Source: Thermohalobaculum sp050331335 (lineage in GTDB: Bacteria > Pseudomonadota > Alphaproteobacteria > Rhodobacterales > Rhodobacteraceae). From it: 64,000 nucleotides of DNA. The position numbers and the translations under genes are program-made. Positions 41,708 through 50,033 of this stretch are shown piece by piece (position 1 is the first letter of the stretch; every line of letters begins with the position of its first letter). The notes under the pieces are model-generated. The model was not told the DNA's origin, searched no databases, and saw nothing but the letters and a program-made list of their open reading frames with translations. Location: assembly GCA_050331335.1 (NCBI GenBank), contig JBHJGY010000004.1:1-64000 (forward strand). Reading direction: 5' to 3'.

Positions 41708-42417
41708 GCCGCGCGGCGCAACAGCGCGAGGGCGCCGAAACCCGATAGCAAAAGCGCAAGCGCCGGCGGCAGGGGGACGGCGCTCGTGATCGCCCCGTCG
41801 TCCACCGCGAGGGTGAACCCGACCGAGTTCTCCGGCTGCTCACCCCCGGCATTGGTCGTGAACGAGATCTGCGTGTAGGTCCCCTTGAGTTGAAGCGAGA
41901 AGCCGTCGGAGAGACTGTTCCGATAGGTTTTCGAGGAGGCGGTGACCACGCTGCCGGCGCTGAACTCGACGGTCCCGGAATTACTGTCGACCAATGTCAG
42001 CACGGTTCCGTCCGGGAAATCGAACACCGTGGTGCCCTGATCGAGCGAATCGAAAAGGAGCCAGGGGTCGGTGACCGCCAGCCCGCCGAGGTCGAGGACC
42101 GCCTCGCCCGCCGTGCCGGCAAGCCAACCGATCGCCGCCACAGAGTCATCGACCCCGGGGTCGTCGATCCCCGGGACCAGGTTTTGCCCAGGCTGGGAGG
42201 CCAAGTTGGTTCTATTAAGGGTCTGACCGGACCCGCCAGAGGTCAGCGCGTCATCGGTCGCCGTGAGTGTGACCGTCGTGCCTTGCAGCACGCCAGTCGC
42301 GATGCCGTCGGGCGAGGTGTCTTCCGCGCCGCCGGGTGTCCAGTCGACCGTCACCGTCGCTGCCTGCGCGCCCACAGAAAACATTATTGCCAGGATTGCC
42401 GATCCGACTGCTTGCAT
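41704..42417 (-). CDS. Exported protein with VPLPA-CTERM-like sorting signal
   Basis: A 237-residue protein with an N-terminal signal peptide (AILAIMFSVGAQA) and a beta-rich, Thr/Ser/Gly/Asp-rich body low in lysine. It ends with VPLPPALALLLSGFGALALL and a short Arg/Ala tail, which is the layout of VPLPA-CTERM and PEP-CTERM signals: motif, hydrophobic helix, basic end. It is probably exported and processed by an exosortase elsewhere in the genome. The start is ATG 42417, or GTG 42429 four codons upstream. It is convergent with the transglycosylase gene, sharing the bases CTAG for both stops. Confidence 0.8.
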   Translation of the reverse strand: MQAVGSAILAIMFSVGAQAATVTVDWTPGGAEDTSPDGIATGVLQGTTVTLTATDDALTSGGSGQTLNRTNLASQPGQNLVPGIDDPGVDDSVAAIGWLAGTAGEAVLDLGGLAVTDPWLLFDSLDQGTTVFDFPDGTVLTLVDSNSGTVEFSAGSVVTASSKTYRNSLSDGFSLQLKGTYTQISFTTNAGGEQPENSVGFTLAVDDGAITSAVPLPPALALLLSGFGALALLRRAA

Positions 42418-42459
42418 AGTTCCGCTCACGCTTACACATTTCCCGGATTGTTATATCAC

Positions 42460-42474
42460 CTGCGGCGTCCGCAG
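42460..42474. promoter_or_regulatory. Inverted repeat in the divergent VPLPA-CTERM / nfu region
   Basis: CTGCGG-CGT-CCGCAG is a perfect 6-base inverted repeat with a 3-base centre. Read toward the CTERM-protein gene, it is followed within 5 bases by TATAAC-like sequence, so it would overlap a promoter spacer. Operator function is inference. Confidence 0.25.
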
Positions 42475-42594
42475 ACGATCCTGAATTCGCAACCTCCCGG
42501 CATGTGCCACGCCAAACGCGAGACAGTTTTTGGAATCATTCTTGATTGTGAGGGCGATCTGCGCCACCTCTGGATGAAACTTCCGGAGAGAGCG

Positions 42595-43158
42595 ATGTTC
42601 ATCCAGACCGAAGCGACACCGAATCCGCAGACCCTCAAATTCGTCCCGGGCCAGGCCGTTATGCAGTCTTCGACCGCGGATTTCCCCTCCCGCGACGGGG
42701 CGGAGGCGTCGCCGCTCGCCACCCGCATCTTCGCGGTCGACGGCGTCGAGGCGGTATTTCTCGGGCGCGACTTCGTGACGGTCACCAAGGGCGACGTCGA
42801 CTGGGCCCATATCAAGCCGGCGATCCTCGGCGCGATCATGGAGCATTATCAGTCGGGCGACCCGGTGATGCAGGGAGACGGCGGGCGCGCGGCTGTCGGC
42901 CATGCCGAACATGACGGCCCGGATGCGGAAATCGTCGGCCAGATCAAGGAGCTGCTCGATACCCGCGTTCGACCAGCCGTTGCCCAGGACGGCGGCGACA
43001 TCACCTTCCACGGCTTCGATCGCGGCGTCGTGTATCTCCACATGCAAGGCGCTTGCGCCGGCTGCCCCTCTTCGACGCTGACGCTCAAGCACGGCATCGA
43101 GAACCTCCTGCGCCACTATATCCCCGAGGTCGTCGAGGTGCGCCCCGTCGGCGTCTGA
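42595..43158 (+). CDS. Nfu-type iron-sulfur cluster carrier protein
   Basis: A 187-residue protein with the two-domain Nfu layout. The N-terminal Nfu_N domain starts MFIQTEATPNPQTLKFVPG and includes IFAVDGVEAVFLGRDFVTVTK. The C-terminal NifU-like domain has QDGGDITFHGF and the cluster ligands C154 and C157 in GACAGCPSST. Such proteins carry assembled 4Fe-4S clusters to targets, and leuC, a 4Fe-4S enzyme, is encoded downstream. GGAGAGAG precedes the ATG. TsaB follows 6 bases after the stop. Confidence 0.92.
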   Translation: MFIQTEATPNPQTLKFVPGQAVMQSSTADFPSRDGAEASPLATRIFAVDGVEAVFLGRDFVTVTKGDVDWAHIKPAILGAIMEHYQSGDPVMQGDGGRAAVGHAEHDGPDAEIVGQIKELLDTRVRPAVAQDGGDITFHGFDRGVVYLHMQGACAGCPSSTLTLKHGIENLLRHYIPEVVEVRPVGV

Positions 43159-43164
43159 CGACCG

Positions 43165-43809
43165 GTGATCCTCGGGATCGACACCGCCGCGGGGCAATGC
43201 GCCGTGGCCCTTGTCGATGGCGGCGCCGTGCGCGCGCAGCGAGCCGAGCGCATGGCGCGCGGCCATGCCGAGGCGCTGTGGCCCATGATCGACTTCGCCT
43301 TGGCCGAAGCGCGGGCCGGATATCCGGATATCACCCGCATCTCGGTCTGCACCGGGCCGGGCTCTTTCACCGGCATTCGCGTGGGCGTGGCCGCGGCACG
43401 GGGCCTGGCGCTCGGGGGCGGGGTACCGGCCCTCGGGATTGATCGGTTCGACGCGCTCTGGGCACCGATCGATCTGGTCGGCTGGCCCGCAGCGACGGCT
43501 GTTGCGGTGGCTCTCGCAGGGCCCCAACAGACGGCCTATTTGCGGCTCTACGATGCCAATTGTGCCGTCCTCGGCGAGGACCGCCGGATCCCGATTGGAG
43601 ATCTCGAAGCCGAGACGCCCCCGGGGGCCGCCCGTTTTGGCGATGGCTGGCCCGGGGCCGAGGAAGCTGCCGGTCTGCCCGACCCGGTTTGGCTCGCCAA
43701 GCTCGCCGCCCGGCTGCCTGCCGATCCGGCCGATCCCCCAGCGCCTCACTATCTCCGCGGTCCCAATGCCGACCCGCCACGTCACGGCCCCCCACCGCGC
43801 CTCGACTGA
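43165..43809 (+). CDS. tsaB: tRNA threonylcarbamoyladenosine biosynthesis protein TsaB
   Basis: A 214-residue ASKHA-fold protein, partner of TsaD in t6A37 tRNA modification. It shows LGIDTAAGQCAVALVDGG at the start and SVCTGPGSFTGIRVGVAAARGLAL, the TsaB signature. The C-terminus is proline-rich. Start is GTG at 43165. Its stop overlaps the rimI start by one base (TGATG), a common arrangement of these genes. Confidence 0.92.
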   Translation: MILGIDTAAGQCAVALVDGGAVRAQRAERMARGHAEALWPMIDFALAEARAGYPDITRISVCTGPGSFTGIRVGVAAARGLALGGGVPALGIDRFDALWAPIDLVGWPAATAVAVALAGPQQTAYLRLYDANCAVLGEDRRIPIGDLEAETPPGAARFGDGWPGAEEAAGLPDPVWLAKLAARLPADPADPPAPHYLRGPNADPPRHGPPPRLD

Positions 43810-44279
43810 TGGTCCGCATCGTCGTCCCAGATCCTGCGGTGGCCGAGCGGCTGGCGCGTCTCGCTGCGGCCGCCTTCGAGGGCCGGGGGGCCCACTGGAC
43901 GGTGGCCGACTTCGCCGCCCTCGGGCCTCCTCCGCCGGTCGCCGTCATCACCGACGACGCGATCCGCGCGGGGCTTATCGTCGTCCAGATCGCCGGCGAC
44001 GAGGCGGAGATCCTGAATTTCGGCGTGGTCCGGCCGGCGCGCCGGCAGGGTCTCGGAACCGATCTCCTTGCCGCCGCAGAGGCCCTGGCCGCCGAACTGG
44101 GCGCGGCGCGCCTGGTTCTCGAGGTCGCGGTCGATAACGCGCCGGCCCGGGGCCTTTATGCCCGTTTCGGCTATGCGGAGATCGGGCGCCGCGCCGCGTA
44201 CTATCTGCGGCACGACGGCAGTCGCGTCGATGCCCTTGTCCTCGCCCGCCCGCTTGCCGACCCAAGCGCGCCGGGCTAG
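43809..44279 (+). CDS. rimI: RimI-like N-acetyltransferase
   Basis: A 156-residue GNAT protein. Core motifs are AEILNFGVVRPARRQGLGTDLL (acetyl-CoA loop) and LVLEVAVDNAPARGLYARFGY. The place directly after tsaB and the RimI-like pattern suggest acetylation of the N-terminal alanine of ribosomal protein S18. Start ATG at 43809 overlaps the tsaB stop. A long upstream extension in this frame is a shadow of tsaB. Confidence 0.85.
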   Translation: MVRIVVPDPAVAERLARLAAAAFEGRGAHWTVADFAALGPPPPVAVITDDAIRAGLIVVQIAGDEAEILNFGVVRPARRQGLGTDLLAAAEALAAELGAARLVLEVAVDNAPARGLYARFGYAEIGRRAAYYLRHDGSRVDALVLARPLADPSAPG

Positions 44280-44307
44280 GACAGCCCAAAAGCCTCAGGA
44301 GGATCCG

Positions 44308-45711
44308 ATGAGCCCCAAGACCCTCTATGACAAGATCTGGGACGCCCATCTCGTGCACGAGGCCGAGGACGGCACCTCCCTTCTCTATATCGATCGTCAC
44401 CTCGTGCATGAGGTGACCAGCCCGCAGGCCTTTGAGGGGCTGCGCCTGGCCGGCCGGCCGGTCCGCCACCCCGAAGCCACCCTGGCGGTGCCCGACCACA
44501 ACGTGCCCACCGACATGTCCCGTGCCGAGGTGATCGCCGACGAACAGTCGCGAATCCAGGTGGAAGCGCTGCGCCAAAACGCCAAGGACTTCGGCATCGA
44601 GATGTTCGATCTGGACGATATCCGCCATGGGATCGTGCATATGATCGGGCCGGAGCAGGGGCTGACCCAGCCGGGGATCACCATCGTCTGCGGCGACAGC
44701 CACACGGCGACCCACGGCGCTTTCGGCGCGCTCGCACACGGCATCGGCACGTCTGAAGTGGAGCATGTGCTGGCCACCCAGACGCTGATCCAGAAGAAGT
44801 CGAAGAACATGAAGGTCGAGGTCCGCGGGTCCCTCCCGCCGGGCGTGACGGCCAAGGACATCACCTTGTCGATCATCGGCGAGACCGGCGCCGCCGGCGG
44901 CAACGGGCATGTCATCGAGTATTGCGGCGCGGCGATCGAAGGGCTCTCGATGGAGGGCCGCATGACCGTGTGCAACATGGCAATCGAGGGCGGCGCGCGG
45001 GCCGGGCTGATCGCACCGGACGACAAGACCTATGCCTATCTCAAGGGCCGTCCGAAGGCCCCGAAGGCGGGGGCCTGGGAATTGGCCGAGGCTTACTGGC
45101 GCACGCTGAAGTCGGACGAGGGAGCCCATTACGACAAGGTGGTGCTGCTGGAGGCGGAGAATATCGCGCCCGTCGTCACCTGGGGCACATCGCCGGAGGA
45201 CGTGTTGCCCATCACCGGCCATGTCCCCCATCCGGAAGACTTCGAGGGCGGAAAGGTCGCCGCGGCCCGCCGCTCCCTCGACTATATGGGTCTCGAGCCG
45301 GGCACGCCGCTGTCGGAGATCGCGATCGACACGGTCTTCATCGGCTCCTGCACCAATGGTCGGATCGAGGATCTGCGCGAGGTCGCGCGGATCATGGAGG
45401 GACGGCGGGTGAAGGAGGGGCTGCGGGCGATGATCGTGCCGGGCTCGGGGCTCGTCCGCGCCCAGGCGGAAGAAGAGGGGATCTTGGCCAAGCTGTCGGA
45501 GGCGGGGTTCGACTTCCGCATGGCCGGTTGCTCGATGTGTCTCGGGATGAACCCCGACCAGCTGGCCCCCGGCGAGCGCTGTGCGTCGACGTCGAACCGC
45601 AATTTCGAGGGCCGCCAGGGCAAGGGCGGGCGCACGCACCTGATGTCTCCCGCCATGGCCGCCGCCGCCGCGATCACCGGACGCCTCACCGATGTCCGCG
45701 ACCTGAGCTGA
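44308..45711 (+). CDS. leuC: 3-isopropylmalate dehydratase large subunit
   Basis: A 467-residue aconitase-family enzyme of leucine synthesis. Cluster ligands are visible in FIGSCTNGRIEDLR and CSMCLGMNPDQL; other family blocks are LVHEVTSPQAFEGLR, CGDSHTATHGAFGALAHGIGT-like, and a final TSNRNFEGRQGKGGRTHL. AGGAGG lies 6 bases before the ATG. The small subunit leuD, usually just downstream, is not in the window. Confidence 0.95.
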   Translation: MSPKTLYDKIWDAHLVHEAEDGTSLLYIDRHLVHEVTSPQAFEGLRLAGRPVRHPEATLAVPDHNVPTDMSRAEVIADEQSRIQVEALRQNAKDFGIEMFDLDDIRHGIVHMIGPEQGLTQPGITIVCGDSHTATHGAFGALAHGIGTSEVEHVLATQTLIQKKSKNMKVEVRGSLPPGVTAKDITLSIIGETGAAGGNGHVIEYCGAAIEGLSMEGRMTVCNMAIEGGARAGLIAPDDKTYAYLKGRPKAPKAGAWELAEAYWRTLKSDEGAHYDKVVLLEAENIAPVVTWGTSPEDVLPITGHVPHPEDFEGGKVAAARRSLDYMGLEPGTPLSEIAIDTVFIGSCTNGRIEDLREVARIMEGRRVKEGLRAMIVPGSGLVRAQAEEEGILAKLSEAGFDFRMAGCSMCLGMNPDQLAPGERCASTSNRNFEGRQGKGGRTHLMSPAMAAAAAITGRLTDVRDLS

Positions 45712-45768
45712 ACCGTCGGCACCAGTCCGGGTGTCGCGGCGGCTCGCTGACCAGAGAGGACAGCACCA

Positions 45769-45992
45769 TGTCGGATCTGCTGATGGCGCGGATGCGCGGT
45801 CCGCTTTACGGCCTTGCAGAGCGACGTGTGGTGCGGAGCGACCGGTGGGTGCGCGTCCGAGACAGGGCGGGCTGCGGGGTGAGGCTGCGGAGCAAGGCGT
45901 GGGGCAGCGGAGCAAGGCCGGGGCCTGCTGCGATTTCTGCGCTCACGAGGCCGGCACCGCCGCGACCACCTGCTGAGCGTCGTGATGCCTGA
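45769..45992 (+). CDS. Short arginine-rich frame after leuC, doubtful
   Basis: A 74-codon frame with AGAGAGGA 8 bases ahead of the ATG. The first 15 residues (MSDLLMARMRGPLYG) look protein-like, but the rest is Arg/Pro-rich with unusual AGG/AGC codons, unlike neighbouring genes. Its stop overlaps the start of the next gene. It may be a small gene, or the eroded start of something larger where leuD might be expected. Confidence 0.3.
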
Positions 45993-46740
45993 CCGCTGGA
46001 TCGTGACGCCGTCGTTCTTCGAGGAGCCGGAGCCGGCACTGATCGGGGTGTGTCCGGCCGATGTTGCAATCAACGATGTCGAGATCGTCCACCGCTCGCC
46101 GCCGGAGCTTGCCATCCGCCATGGCGGCATCGCGCAGTTCGTCTATGACGCGCTGGCCGAGGGGGCGCGGCCTGTCTCCGTCGCCGGCGATTGCTGCGCC
46201 GCCGTCCCGGTGCTTGCGGGGCTCCAGCGGGCGGGGATCGAACCGGAACTCGTCTGGCTCGACGCTCATGGCGACTTCAACACGCCCGAGACCTCGCCCA
46301 GCCAATTCCTCGGCGGCATGCCGCTTGCGATGATCGCCGGGCGCGGCCCTCAGTGGATGATGGCGGATCTCGGCGCCCAACCCTTGGCCGAGACGCGGAT
46401 CCTCCTCGTCGATGGGCGCGACCTCGACCCCCTGGAGGCTGAAGCGCTGGCAAGCTCAGACGTCACCCATATCCCGCTGAGCGAGCTTCACGAGATCGGC
46501 TTCGAGCGACCGGTTTGGGTGCATCTCGATCTCGACATCATCGATGCGGCCGAATGTCCGGCCTTCAAATACCCCGTTGCTGGCGGGCCGTCCTCGCGGG
46601 CGGTCGCCGACGCCCTAGCGGCACTGGCCGCCAGCACGCGGATCGCCGCTGTCTCTGTTTCCGGGTGGACCTCGAGCCTCGACCGCGACGGCACCACCGC
46701 GCGTGCCGCGGCACGCCTCCTCGACGCGCTGACCAGCTGA
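45985..46740 (+). CDS. Arginase/agmatinase family protein with Cys at the first metal ligand
   Basis: A 251-residue ureohydrolase-fold protein. Metal-binding motifs are WLDAHGDFNTPETSPSQFLG (DAHGD) and VHLDLDIID (DxD). The first ligand motif, usually GGDH, reads AGDCCAA, with cysteine replacing histidine; I recall a subgroup of family members with GGDC. The substrate is uncertain. Start is ATG 45985 or GTG 45982. It is convergent with thyX, with stops 3 bases apart. Confidence 0.78.
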   Translation: MPDRWIVTPSFFEEPEPALIGVCPADVAINDVEIVHRSPPELAIRHGGIAQFVYDALAEGARPVSVAGDCCAAVPVLAGLQRAGIEPELVWLDAHGDFNTPETSPSQFLGGMPLAMIAGRGPQWMMADLGAQPLAETRILLVDGRDLDPLEAEALASSDVTHIPLSELHEIGFERPVWVHLDLDIIDAAECPAFKYPVAGGPSSRAVADALAALAASTRIAAVSVSGWTSSLDRDGTTARAAARLLDALTS

Positions 46741-46743
46741 GGC

Positions 46744-47652
46744 TCAGGCTCCGTCTCGCTCCAGGGCGCCGATCAGCTCCCGCCACTCGCCCGCGGAGAG
46801 GCCGGAGGTCTCCTGGCTCACCGCCTCGCCGGCGAGCATGCGGCGCAGAATCGCCATCGCGGGGCCGGAGAGCGTCACCGCCTCCAGCCGGTAGTCTTCG
46901 AAAGCCGCCCAGGAGATCGGCACCCAGTCGCGGTCGATGTCGCAGATCGCCTCCGCATAAACCCGGATCTCGTATTGCGCATGGGGGTCTGCGCGGAGCC
47001 GCAGGAAATGCATGAGATTGTGCAGGTTGGTCTTCCAATACCACTGCGTGTAGATCGAGGTCGGCAGCACGGCGCGGGCGAGCTCACGCGCCAGCCCATC
47101 CTCGTCGAGCAGCGCCTCGTAGTCGTCATAGGCGCGGAGCGCCCCCTCCTTCAGCCGCATGAGCGCCCGCTCGGCCTCGACCCCCTCGAGGACGGCGCCG
47201 CGCCCTTGGCGGTTGGTGGTCGACTGCGCCGCCACCGCATCGGGCGCCGGGACATAAAACTGCCGGTAGAGCACCGAATACCGTGCGGAGATCTCGTTGA
47301 CCGACGCGGTGCGGTGGCGGATCCATTGACGCGCGACGAAGATCGGCAGCTTCACATGCAGCTTGATCTCGCACATCTCGAACGGCGTCGAGTGCCAGTG
47401 ACGCATGAGATAGCGGATCAGCCCCGCATCGTCGCGCACAGATTTCGTGCCGGCCCCGTAGGAGACGCGGGCCGCCTGCACCACCGCCGCATCGTCGCCC
47501 ATATAGTCGACGAGCCGGACGAAGCCGTGGTCGAGCACCGGGGTCGCCTGGCCGAGCCGCGCTTCCAAAGCGGGTACCGTGGGCCGCATCGTCTCGGCGG
47601 ACCGGGCCGTCGCCGCCGCGATTTCGGCCTTCTGTTCGTCGGTCAGAGACAT
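46744..47652 (-). CDS. thyX: Flavin-dependent thymidylate synthase
   Basis: A 302-residue ThyX. It makes dTMP from dUMP using FAD, NADPH and methylene-tetrahydrofolate. The signature RHRTASVNEISARYS (residues 112-126) matches RHRxxSxNExSxRY. The N-terminus has VDYMGDDAAVVQAARVSYGAGT, and the region with SIYTQWYWKTNLHNLMHFL follows. GGGAGAAAC stands before the ATG at 47652. No thyA was seen. Confidence 0.94.
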   Translation of the reverse strand: MSLTDEQKAEIAAATARSAETMRPTVPALEARLGQATPVLDHGFVRLVDYMGDDAAVVQAARVSYGAGTKSVRDDAGLIRYLMRHWHSTPFEMCEIKLHVKLPIFVARQWIRHRTASVNEISARYSVLYRQFYVPAPDAVAAQSTTNRQGRGAVLEGVEAERALMRLKEGALRAYDDYEALLDEDGLARELARAVLPTSIYTQWYWKTNLHNLMHFLRLRADPHAQYEIRVYAEAICDIDRDWVPISWAAFEDYRLEAVTLSGPAMAILRRMLAGEAVSQETSGLSAGEWRELIGALERDGA

Positions 47653-47721
47653 ATGTTTCTCCCTGGATGGCGCCACCCTGCGCTGTCAACATTTGGTACA
47701 TACCCCGAGGGAGACCACGAG

Positions 47722-48150
47722 ATGAAGACGAAATATCTGCACACCATGGTGCGCGTGAAGGACATCGAGGCGTCCAAGCGGTTCTATTGCGACCTTCTCG
47801 GGCTCGAGGAGATCCGCCGCATGGAGAGCGAGGCCGGCAAGTTCACGTTGGTGTTCCTCGCCCCCCCGGGCCAGCACGATGCGCCGATCGAACTCACCTA
47901 TAACTGGGGCTCCGAGGAGGAGTACACCGGCGGGCGCAATTTCGGCCATCTGGCCTATGCGGTGGAGAACATCTACGAGATGTGCGAGAAGCTGCGCCAT
48001 GCGGGCGTGACGATCAACCGCCCCCCGCGCGACGGGCGCATGGCCTTCGTGAAATCGCCCGACGGGATCTCGATCGAACTCCTCCAGGACGGCGACGCGC
48101 TCGAGCCCGCCGAGCCCTGGAAGTCGATGGAGAACACAGGGTCCTGGTGA
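47722..48150 (+). CDS. gloA: Lactoylglutathione lyase (glyoxalase I)
   Basis: A 142-residue VOC-fold enzyme that converts the methylglyoxal-glutathione adduct to lactoylglutathione. Likely metal ligands lie in HTMVRVKDIE, IELTYNWG, NFGHLAYAVENIYE and GISIELLQ; the order and spacing are normal. GAGGGAGACC precedes the ATG at 47722. It is divergent from thyX with a 69-base gap. Confidence 0.92.
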   Translation: MKTKYLHTMVRVKDIEASKRFYCDLLGLEEIRRMESEAGKFTLVFLAPPGQHDAPIELTYNWGSEEEYTGGRNFGHLAYAVENIYEMCEKLRHAGVTINRPPRDGRMAFVKSPDGISIELLQDGDALEPAEPWKSMENTGSW

Positions 48151-48669
48151 CCCGTTGACGCGCGGCTCTTTCGATCCCGTCGACCCGACAACCGTGTTCT
48201 CCTCAGGCTCCTGTCCCCAGGGCTCGGCGATGTGCGGCAAGCGCGGTGGCCCCAAAGGCGGCCGGGCGGCGGGCTCGGGAGCCCGAGGCGAGAATGCGCG
48301 ACGGCCGGCCGGTGTCGCGGCCGGTCGGCCAGGGTCGTCTGAAGCTCTTCTGCACCCCTTGCGGCGCCCGCGAGGTGTCATCGGCGGCGGGTCGCGACCA
48401 AGGCACTGTAGCGGCTCCCATGAAGCCCGGGCTGGTGCGTCGCTGCCCCGAGGTCATTCGGGCGGCGTCCGTGCGCAACCGCGTGCGCATGGGCCGGCGC
48501 AGGCGCGTGCCCGGCTCAGTGAACACCGGCAAAGGCTCGCTTCGGCGCTTGAGCTCATCGACAGGGCTAACGCCAAGCTCGACGGGATCGCGCCGTTGCC
48601 TGCCGCGGGCTGACACCGGGTGGTCAAAAGATCCTTTTCGCGCGCGCCCTGGCGGGGCAAGCTCACCCG
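48151..48669. other. 519-base stretch without a convincing gene
   Basis: Several overlapping open frames exist (plus 48155-48613 and 48246-48887; minus 48203-48883), but none has a consistent protein-like composition throughout. Two short parts look more protein-like: LKLFCTPCGAREV in one plus frame (about 48335-48375) and LSEHRQRLASALELIDRANA in another (about 48520-48580). They are in different frames, as if one gene had decayed by frameshift. No promoter, repeat or RNA gene could be supported. Confidence 0.4.
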
Positions 48670-49344
48670 ATGAGATCCCTATCTTTCGCCCTTCCTGCGC
48701 TGCTCCTCGCGGCGACCCCGGCGCGGCCCTGCGCGCTCGCCCTGCTCTTCGCACTCGATGTCTCGGCTTCTGTCGACGCCACCGAATACCGGTTGCAACG
48801 CGACGGTCTGGCCGCCGCCCTCGTCTCGCCCGCGGTAAGCCAGGCAATCCTCGCCCAGCCGGGGGGCGTCGCCCTCGCGGCATATGAATGGTCCGGCCGG
48901 TACCAGCAGGAGGTGATGCTTCCCTGGACCAGGGTGACCGACCTCGCCTCCCTCACCCAGGCTGCGCGGCAGCTCGCGGCCGCTTCGCGCTCCTATGCCG
49001 AGTTCCCCACAGCCATCGGCTACGCCCTCGGCTACGGCTCGGCGATCATGGCCGAGGCCCCAGCCTGCGACCGACGGGTGATCGACATTTCCGGCGACGG
49101 CGTGGGCAACGAAGGCTTTCCGCCGGCCGCCGCCTATCGCGAATTCGCCTTCGCGGGGATCACTGTGAACGGTCTCGTCATCGGGGCGGACGACCCCGCC
49201 CTCTTGGAGTATTACCTGACGCATATCCCGCACGGGCCCGACGCCTTCGTGGAGATCGCCGCCGACTTCCGGAGTTACGAGGAGGCGATGAAGCGCAAGC
49301 TGCTGCGTGAGCTCGGGGGCCTCAACCTCGCGGTGGCGGAATGA
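48670..49344 (+). CDS. DUF1194 von Willebrand A protein, copy 1
   Basis: A 224-residue exported protein with a signal peptide (residues about 1-20) and one vWA domain. The metal-ion-dependent adhesion site reads LFALDVSASVDATEY (DxSxS). VIDISGDGVGNEGFPP and FVEIAADFRSYEEAMKRKLLREL match the other two copies. A periplasmic role in metal-dependent protein binding is inferred; DUF1194 has no known function. It is the first of three tandem paralogues, and its stop overlaps the next start as ATGA. Confidence 0.85.
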   Translation: MRSLSFALPALLLAATPARPCALALLFALDVSASVDATEYRLQRDGLAAALVSPAVSQAILAQPGGVALAAYEWSGRYQQEVMLPWTRVTDLASLTQAARQLAAASRSYAEFPTAIGYALGYGSAIMAEAPACDRRVIDISGDGVGNEGFPPAAAYREFAFAGITVNGLVIGADDPALLEYYLTHIPHGPDAFVEIAADFRSYEEAMKRKLLRELGGLNLAVAE

Positions 49345-50033
49345 TCCGGGCGGCGCTGGCGGCGCTCTTGCTGGCGACGACCCCCGCAGGGGCCGGCTGC
49401 AGATTGGCCTTGGTCCTGGGGCTCGACGTCTCCTCCAGCGTCAATTCTCGCGAGTACGACATCCAGCTCCAAGGCCTCGCCCGTGCCTTCCGGGTGCCTG
49501 AGGTCCGCGCTGCGCTGCTGACCCCGCCGGGCGCCTGGGTTGCCGTCACCGCCTTCGAGTGGTCGGGCAGTGGGCACCAGGTCACGATTGCCGATTGGAC
49601 GCTGCTCGACAGCCCCGGAGCGATCGACGCCTTCTCCGCGCAGCTCTCACGCCATATCCGAAGCCGAAACGACCAGCCGACCGGCATCGGGGAGGCTCTG
49701 CGCTTCGCTGCACAGCGCTTTGCCGCCGGCCCGGCTTGCGCGCGGCGCACGGTCGATCTCTCCGGAGACGGGGCGAACAATGACGGCCCGACGCCGAATT
49801 TCTACCGTTCACAGGGTCTGCTCGAGGGACTGACGATTAACGGCCTGGTGGTCCAGGGGGCCGCGGATGCACCGGAGATCTTCTACCGCGAGCAGGTCAT
49901 GCAAGGCCCCAACGCTTTTGTGGCGCTCGCGCGGGATTTCGACGACTACCCCGCGGTGATCATCGGCAAACTCCTGCGCGAGGTGACGGCGGATCTGATC
50001 GTCGGCGGGCTCGGCGCGGAGGCGGGTCCGTGA
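49341..50033 (+). CDS. DUF1194 von Willebrand A protein, copy 2
   Basis: A 230-residue paralogue of the preceding gene. The signal peptide ends near TPAGAGC. The metal site is LDVSSSVNSREYDIQ; then FEWSGSGHQVTIADW, VDLSGDGANNDGPTPN and FVALARDFDDYPAVIIGKLLRE follow. Identity with copies 1 and 3 is clear but moderate, so the duplication is old. It starts inside the stop of copy 1 (ATGA), and its stop overlaps the start of copy 3 (GTGA). Confidence 0.85.
   Translation: MIRAALAALLLATTPAGAGCRLALVLGLDVSSSVNSREYDIQLQGLARAFRVPEVRAALLTPPGAWVAVTAFEWSGSGHQVTIADWTLLDSPGAIDAFSAQLSRHIRSRNDQPTGIGEALRFAAQRFAAGPACARRTVDLSGDGANNDGPTPNFYRSQGLLEGLTINGLVVQGAADAPEIFYREQVMQGPNAFVALARDFDDYPAVIIGKLLREVTADLIVGGLGAEAGP

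Noticed and set aside
42451..43785. 444-codon minus-strand frame opposite nfu and tsaB
   Set aside because: It covers the antisense of two confidently identified genes; composition is typical of antisense frames.
43975..45915. 646-codon minus-strand frame opposite rimI and leuC
   Set aside because: It crosses several real genes and has no protein-like order. It is a shadow.
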